The notes beneath the pieces are model-generated. The model was given only the letters and a program-made list of their open reading frames with translations. It was not told the origin of the DNA and did no database searches. From assembly GCF_013368755.1 (NCBI RefSeq), contig NC_049561.1, positions 1-64,000 of the forward strand: a DNA stretch of 64,000 bases, written 5' to 3'. Shown here in pieces: positions 59,402 to 64,000 of the stretch. The translations under genes and the position numbers were made by a program. How positions within the stretch are numbered: the stretch's first letter is position 1; each line of letters starts with the position of its first letter. The stretch comes from Talaromyces rugulosus. Its lineage: Eukaryota; Ascomycota; Eurotiomycetes; Eurotiales; Trichocomaceae.

Positions 59402-60520
59402 CTTGGTGTTTGGATAACTTCAAAAAAGCTTCAGAAATTCGAATTAATAAAGCGGCATGTAAATAAAGCGCGTTTTCGGCCTAGCATATAAATTAGTATG
59501 GGGTGGTGTAAGCGCTAGTTTTTAGTGCTGGTCTCAACTTAACGCCCACCCACTGTATGAACGATCATTGGACAATGAAAGATATACCATCTACCGTTAC
59601 TGATAGATGATATACGGTATACAAAACGTAGGAGACTGGGTATATAGGAACTCGTTCACCACGTGTATTTAGTTCTTCATGGTTCTTTAACCTAAGTCAC
59701 TACAGTCTTACCAAGAATACTAGGATACTATCGTGTCTACTCTTACTACTTGATCATACTTTGAGGTCAGCAAGGCAACTCATCTCAAGATATTCGTATC
59801 GCGGGAGTATCTCTTCCTACTTGTGTCGTGCGCTACTTAGTCACTCCACACCAACGTCTACGAGCTGATCACGAACGAGACGGATCTAGGTCCGTGACAG
59901 TGAAGCCTGTTTCGAAACTGACTGTAATGATGTATCTGTTTACAACCACGTTCAGGATGTCAAATAGATTATAATCACCAAGCAGAATTCTATAACATTA
60001 TCACTGGTATGGATTGTTGGCCTCGTCGATAGGTTTACCCGACAGTGCAGGTGGCAAAATCAAAGTGTTTGGATCAGACGACAGCCACGGTGCGAACCGC
60101 CAGCTCATACCTGCAGCTTACCCCTCATTGCTTTATTGTGGCTGCGCCTCGTTACTTGCCACTCATTTTTCGTCCACCGTCTTTTTTTTCATGTTTTAAT
60201 TTAGAGAAGAAACAAAGGTCAAATAATTTTAGCGTCTTTTGAATATCAAGGAGAACTTACCGGTCATGGCTGGAAACTCAAACTGTATGTCTAGAATTTC
60301 ACAATCGATTGCTAGAACTCCGATGTGTGTTTCAGAGCTCGACAAGGTGTTCTTCACGTAAGTAAGACTTCATTGGTTTGGATCTGACAATTTCGTATAT
60401 TTCTACCAACAAAACGTTGACAGTGCACTTCACGGGCCACCACACAAGCCAGCTATGAGGTTATGCTAAGTTGAAAGGGTGCTTAATGCATACATCTCCA
60501 CTGGCTACTAACCCCACCAT
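59402..60520. other. Long intergenic region
   Basis: About 1.1 kb with no gene I can support. Around 60266-60360 both strands have a short coding-like stretch next to a gtaagt donor-like word, but neither extends into a credible gene. The flank of the Tc1/mariner element (aaagcgcgttttcgg) lies at the left edge. Confidence 0.45.
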
Positions 60521-61894
60521 CTACTTCGAGCTCATTGCATTGAGCCCAGCAATGCGCCCAAAGACGAGCGCGCGTAAAACAGCAACAGCATTTGGCGCGG
60601 TGTCGTGGAAATGGCCGGTAATCTCACCTGCGGCGTAGAGGTTAGGAATAGCGCCTTGCTGGGTTAATACTCGCGCTTCTGTGTCAGTCGCAAGTCCACC
60701 AAAAGTGTATACAATAGCAGCGGCTAAAGGAAAAGCTAAATACGGCGGAGAGTTGAGCGGGCGGGCCCAGTTCGACTTTGGAGGTTCCAAGTGTGGGCCA
60801 GTTGCAAGGCCATCAAGGCGGCCAGCAGAAAAAAGGGATACGTCTGTGTCACAAGCTGCGTTGTAGCTTGAGATTGTATCTAAGAGCGCTTGTTCCGGCA
60901 CCTTCATCTGGACTGCTAGGCCAGATACTGTGTCCGCTGTAAGAGGCGGGATGTCGGTGCGAATGGCCGCTTCATAGCCTTCCACCTCAGAGAGTCTTGA
61001 ATCGCAAACTACCCAGGCTGACTGGCCCGGAGCATTAAAGTGGATAGTTCGTGAAAGTTGTTCCCAGGTGTCATGGACGAGCCCTGCGCCCTCATCAACG
61101 AATCGCTTTCCGTTGCGATTCACCACAATACCATAAGGATAGACGAGCACTAGTGGTGCAGGCATATCGCTGCGCGGATCAATTATTTCGCTATGCATGC
61201 CATTCCAATTTCCATTTACCGCAGCTCCGTTATTCAGCGCCATTTGGATCCCATCTCCTGTGTTCCACCGCGTGCCTGGAGATATCGGTCGTAGAGACTC
61301 CGCACCGGTCCCGAAATAGGTATGCAGGAGGTCTGGATTACCTTGGAATCCACCGCTGGCGAGAACAACGGATTTGGCAATGAATCGCCGCCCGTCTGCC
61401 GCCTCAATGGTTGCCCCTTCTTTCCCAAGGTGCAGTTGTTTGGCGCGGCATTCGTACACCAGCTGGATCCCTTTTGCCCTGGCAGATCGCTGCAGCGTTT
61501 CGATTATGGCGGCACCTTTGCCGACGGGTTGAATCCTATTTGGCCACGACTTCAAGAAATAGTCCATGGCATGAAATTGCACACCTTGTCTCTCGAGCCA
61601 CTGGACGGCCTGCGGTGCCTGGTCGGCCAACTTTTCGAAATAGGCGCGGTCGCCGTCTACGCCACTGATGGTCATCATATCGTCCACGAAACCAGGCAAT
61701 ATCTCATTAACAGATCGCATGCGCATATTGGCCGGGCTATAACGCGTGTTCCCCCCGCTGGCAGCCTCAGGCGTGCGCTCTAGCACGGCAATCTGAGCTG
61801 CTGGAACGAGTTCCGCCGCCGATACTGCGGCGGCTAGACCGGCCACGCCGTGACCAACTATGACAAGGTCATACATGCTAATTGTGCCTGCCAT
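60521..61894 (-). CDS. FAD-dependent dehydrogenase, flavocytochrome c / TcuA-like
   Basis: 457 aa, intronless, ATG 61894. The N-terminal dinucleotide-binding motif VIVGHGVAGLAAA (G14, G16, G19) ends with acidic E39 and R40, followed by SGGNTRYS, the FAD-contact segment of fumarate-reductase/succinate-dehydrogenase-type flavoproteins. Mid-protein VVLASGGFQGN and the C-terminal NLYAAGEITG...DTAPNAVAVLRALVFGRIAG close the FAD fold. The overall pattern fits the TcuA/CobZ tricarballylate-dehydrogenase branch (family knowledge), but substrate cannot be read from sequence. Absence of introns, full length and bacterial-like architecture make transfer from bacteria possible, not shown. No neighbours suggest a pathway. 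No stop or RIP damage. Confidence 0.85.
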   Translation of the reverse strand: MAGTISMYDLVIVGHGVAGLAAAVSAAELVPAAQIAVLERTPEAASGGNTRYSPANMRMRSVNEILPGFVDDMMTISGVDGDRAYFEKLADQAPQAVQWLERQGVQFHAMDYFLKSWPNRIQPVGKGAAIIETLQRSARAKGIQLVYECRAKQLHLGKEGATIEAADGRRFIAKSVVLASGGFQGNPDLLHTYFGTGAESLRPISPGTRWNTGDGIQMALNNGAAVNGNWNGMHSEIIDPRSDMPAPLVLVYPYGIVVNRNGKRFVDEGAGLVHDTWEQLSRTIHFNAPGQSAWVVCDSRLSEVEGYEAAIRTDIPPLTADTVSGLAVQMKVPEQALLDTISSYNAACDTDVSLFSAGRLDGLATGPHLEPPKSNWARPLNSPPYLAFPLAAAIVYTFGGLATDTEARVLTQQGAIPNLYAAGEITGHFHDTAPNAVAVLRALVFGRIAGLNAMSSK

Positions 61895-62247
61895 TTCGTT
61901 TTAGTAGTTAGATTTCAGCAGGTTTTAGACACTCAAGTTGCTGGTCGTGGTGTTTGATGAAAAGATCTCCTCGTCGCTGAAGTCGAAATGATTCGCGCCG
62001 TGGGATTCGCTTATGTGTTGGCGCTAGTGTCTCCTGATACTTATTTTTAGTGGTCCACTAATCTCCTATACCGCCCCACCTTGGTACTCTTTAAGGATAC
62101 CAAGCAGTTTTGTTAGAAGGGTACTTTTATATGTGAACTTCAGATTAGGAATAGGATGATTATAGGGCATATATAGCTATGTAGAGATCGATTTCTTAGT
62201 AATAAGATAAGAAGTAAGCCTTTATTTACTGTACCTTATTACTCAGC
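61895..62247. other. Divergent intergenic region
   Basis: About 350 bp between the minus-strand FAD gene and the plus-strand decayed gene, so it should carry the FAD gene's promoter. No element could be assigned with confidence. Confidence 0.4.
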
Positions 62248-62809
62248 ATGCCAGCCCCGGCGACAAAGGACCGCGAGATATACCACCGGAGTTTACGGAG
62301 TCCGAGTCGCGCGGATCAGCCAGAGCTGTATGCCACTCCGACAACGGTCTGAACGCCTCCTGTGGTTCCGGTCAGAACGAGAGTACGTTTCCTTTACTAA
62401 GCTAGCGCGCCTAGTTCTTCTCTAATAGGTTAATGTAGACATTTCAGTGACGGGGAATGGAGAATGTTAATCTGAACCCACGGTGGTCTGCGATACCAGG
62501 CAAGCTCGTGTGGCAATAGACAACCCCGTTGATGCTGCTGCGAACCCTACGGATCTTGTCCGCGTAGTAGATTTTGCGAACAACTCCGGTCCGTCTATGC
62601 GCACACAATGTTCTAGGTCAGCCGTGGTGGCACTGGCAGCTGAATTCGACTGCATCGAACGTACCAAGACCACGCAACCGGTCTCAGAGGTGATCAAAGA
62701 ACTGCCTACGGATCAAGCTGTTGATGGAGTGGTTCCTGAGATCCTGGTTTCGGATATAGATCCAATCCTTATAACGCAGGACAAGGATGATGATCATAAC
62801 AAAGATTAG
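62248..62809 (+). pseudogene. Decayed gene of unknown function
   Basis: ATG 62248 opens MPAPATKDREIYHRSLRSPS and continues with a TGA stop after TPTTV. A GT-AG gap (gtacgt to ctaatag, about 62382-62428) could be an intron leading to VNVDISVTGNGEC, a TAA stop, and then an open stretch to 62809 (RQARVAIDNPVDAAANPTD ... DDDHNK). Both stops could be C-to-T changes of CGA and CAA. No family recognised. It might be the 5' part of the same gene as the Myb/SANT-like relic at 63268, since the sequence between them is also decayed coding-like. Confidence 0.45.
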
Positions 62810-62812
62810 ATG

Positions 62813-63267
62813 TCTTATTAGGATAGTTAAATGGCTATTCTAGTAGATACTTACTATATACACGATTAGTTAACGTCAGCACAGAATGAAGGAACAGATT
62901 TTTAATCTGATTATTCTGTTGAAGTGATAGTTCCTATATTATAATCTACTAAGTCATAAGGATCTATAACTACTAGACTCTCTTATCATACACACCACAA
63001 TAAACAGAAGAATTAATCAGTCTTATCCCAAGATCCTAATAATACTGATAATGATGATTATATTGACATAAAGACAACCCAAGATGATCTGCACCGTCCC
63101 ATAAAGAAGAAAACAAGATGACTGACAGCTATAGAAAGTGACTGGCCAATAACCTAAACTGCAATCAGATCGCCGCTAGACGGCTTCTTACTTTTTAATC
63201 TATACGCTGTTATCTGAGTAGTTCTTACTATGGAGTTCTTTCTATCAGAAATCATGTACTTGTTTTT
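62813..63267. other. AT-rich decayed stretch
   Basis: About 450 bp, AT-rich, with short coding-like pieces (for example DDLHRPIKKKTR) interrupted by stops. Possibly the middle of one decayed gene spanning 62248-63790. No intact feature. Confidence 0.35.
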
Positions 63268-63790
63268 ATGGAAAGAGAATAGAGATATGCTGGGTTGTTT
63301 TGAATGTAAAGAGAAGTTGATTGTTTTTATTAATTAAAGGTGTACTGGGTATGAAAAGGATAATATATAGTCATTAGCAGCGCCTGGAATTGCTAATAAG
63401 GTTATTAAAATATATATACTATTCTTTTAAGAAGAGTTAGATCTCTTGAAATAACTAAAGAAAGAAGACTAACTACCTTGGAAATAGATTAAAGAACACT
63501 TTCTTAACTAAATAGAGAATACTTTCTAAGTTTAATACAGCACGAAGTTCAAAGATTAAGATCTAAGGTTATTAGGTTTGATTAGAAATAAGAATTTGAA
63601 TAGCCAGTCTTTATAGCCTTTTAAATTGGATAGGAGAAGCTACAGATAACAGTTTTATTATATTACCATAGATCTGTTATTTATATCCTGGTATAACGCA
63701 CCTTGGTCTTAGTATACTGTGGACTAGTATTTATTATTATAGAGGAATTGGACGGTTAAGAGCTTTGGAATGTTATATTAAGTGCGAGAC
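63268..63790 (+). pseudogene. Myb/SANT-like domain gene relic (proximal copy)
   Basis: Aligns base for base with 53419-53905 from aaagagaata onward, including the FFxEELDLLK and LPWK blocks, and shares the same two in-frame stops plus several more (TAA/TAG). It is more AT-shifted than its partner. Unlike the partner it continues upstream into related decayed sequence. Confidence 0.55.
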
Positions 63791-64000
63791 TCAGAGCATA
63801 AGTATAACATATATGTCGTTCGTTGCTTGATGAAAGAGTATCACTGATAGAAAACATTTTGATAGAAAACATTTCAGTTGTTTGTTATTATAAATATTTG
63901 ACCAGCCTTGCTACAGTACTTAATTTATATAAGCTTTATCTAAATCTAGGGAACTATTGATTGTGATACTAGATGATTGAATTCTAATAATCGTCTCTTC
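63791..64000. other. AT-rich end of window
   Basis: About 210 bp of AT-rich sequence with a direct repeat of tagaaaacatttt near 63850-63872. Nothing else recognised. Confidence 0.4.

Noticed and set aside
60266..60360. Short coding-like exon on either strand with a gtaagt donor
   Set aside because: Neither strand continues into a second exon with a recognisable domain, and the stretch is too short to support a gene.

Overview
The window is one physical chromosome end of a filamentous ascomycete. Support: about 18 CCCTAA repeats at base 1 (TTAGGG-type telomere), short GT-AG introns of 52-57 bp, OrsD/RecQ telomere-linked helicases, fungal-type hAT, Ty3/Gypsy chromovirus, Tad1-like LINE and Tc1/mariner elements, and pervasive C-to-T / G-to-A decay of every multicopy sequence. 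That decay has the signature of repeat-induced point mutation (RIP), mostly CpA to TpA, so CAR, CGA and TGG codons become stops. An Aspergillus/Penicillium-like eurotiomycete is my guess; the species cannot be read from the sequence.

Layout. 1-53,418 is a subtelomeric array made almost only of pieces of two related helicase units, here called TLH-I and TLH-II, all with the helicase pointing toward the telomere (minus strand). From the telomere inward: TLH-I copy A (telomere, T-rich zone, 37-bp repeats, 1536-aa open helicase frame, 8x47-bp repeats, to 7,920); TLH-I B (RIP-inactivated, to 14,130); a T-rich zone leading into TLH-II copy 1, split by two hAT transposons (to 28,010); TLH-II copy 2 (to 29,791); a Ty3/Gypsy chromovirus truncated inside its chromodomain (to 35,302), itself inserted in TLH-I C (to 38,763); TLH-II 3 (to 41,287); TLH-II 4, split by a full-length LINE (to 51,824); two tiny TLH-II scraps (to 52,213); TLH-I D (to 53,222); and a TLH-I scrap E (to 53,418). 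Each unit keeps one constant centromere-side end and is cut at a different place on its telomere side. That is the pattern expected if the chromosome end was repeatedly eroded and re-capped by a new helicase unit.

53,419-64,000 is more gene-like sequence: a Myb/SANT-like relic (second relic at 63.3 kb), an aminoglycoside-phosphotransferase-family kinase gene, an unrecognised hypothetical gene, a dynamin-family GTPase pseudogene, a frameshifted Tc1/mariner transposase, an intronless flavocytochrome-c/TcuA-like FAD dehydrogenase, and a decayed gene of unknown function.

The most interesting points are the ordered accretion array and the central region of the helicase protein. That region shows a spaced R...K...R...GH-x8-Y set resembling a tyrosine-recombinase core, fused to a RecQ helicase and an OrsD-type zinc finger. 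If confirmed, it would give the capping unit its own strand-transfer enzyme.
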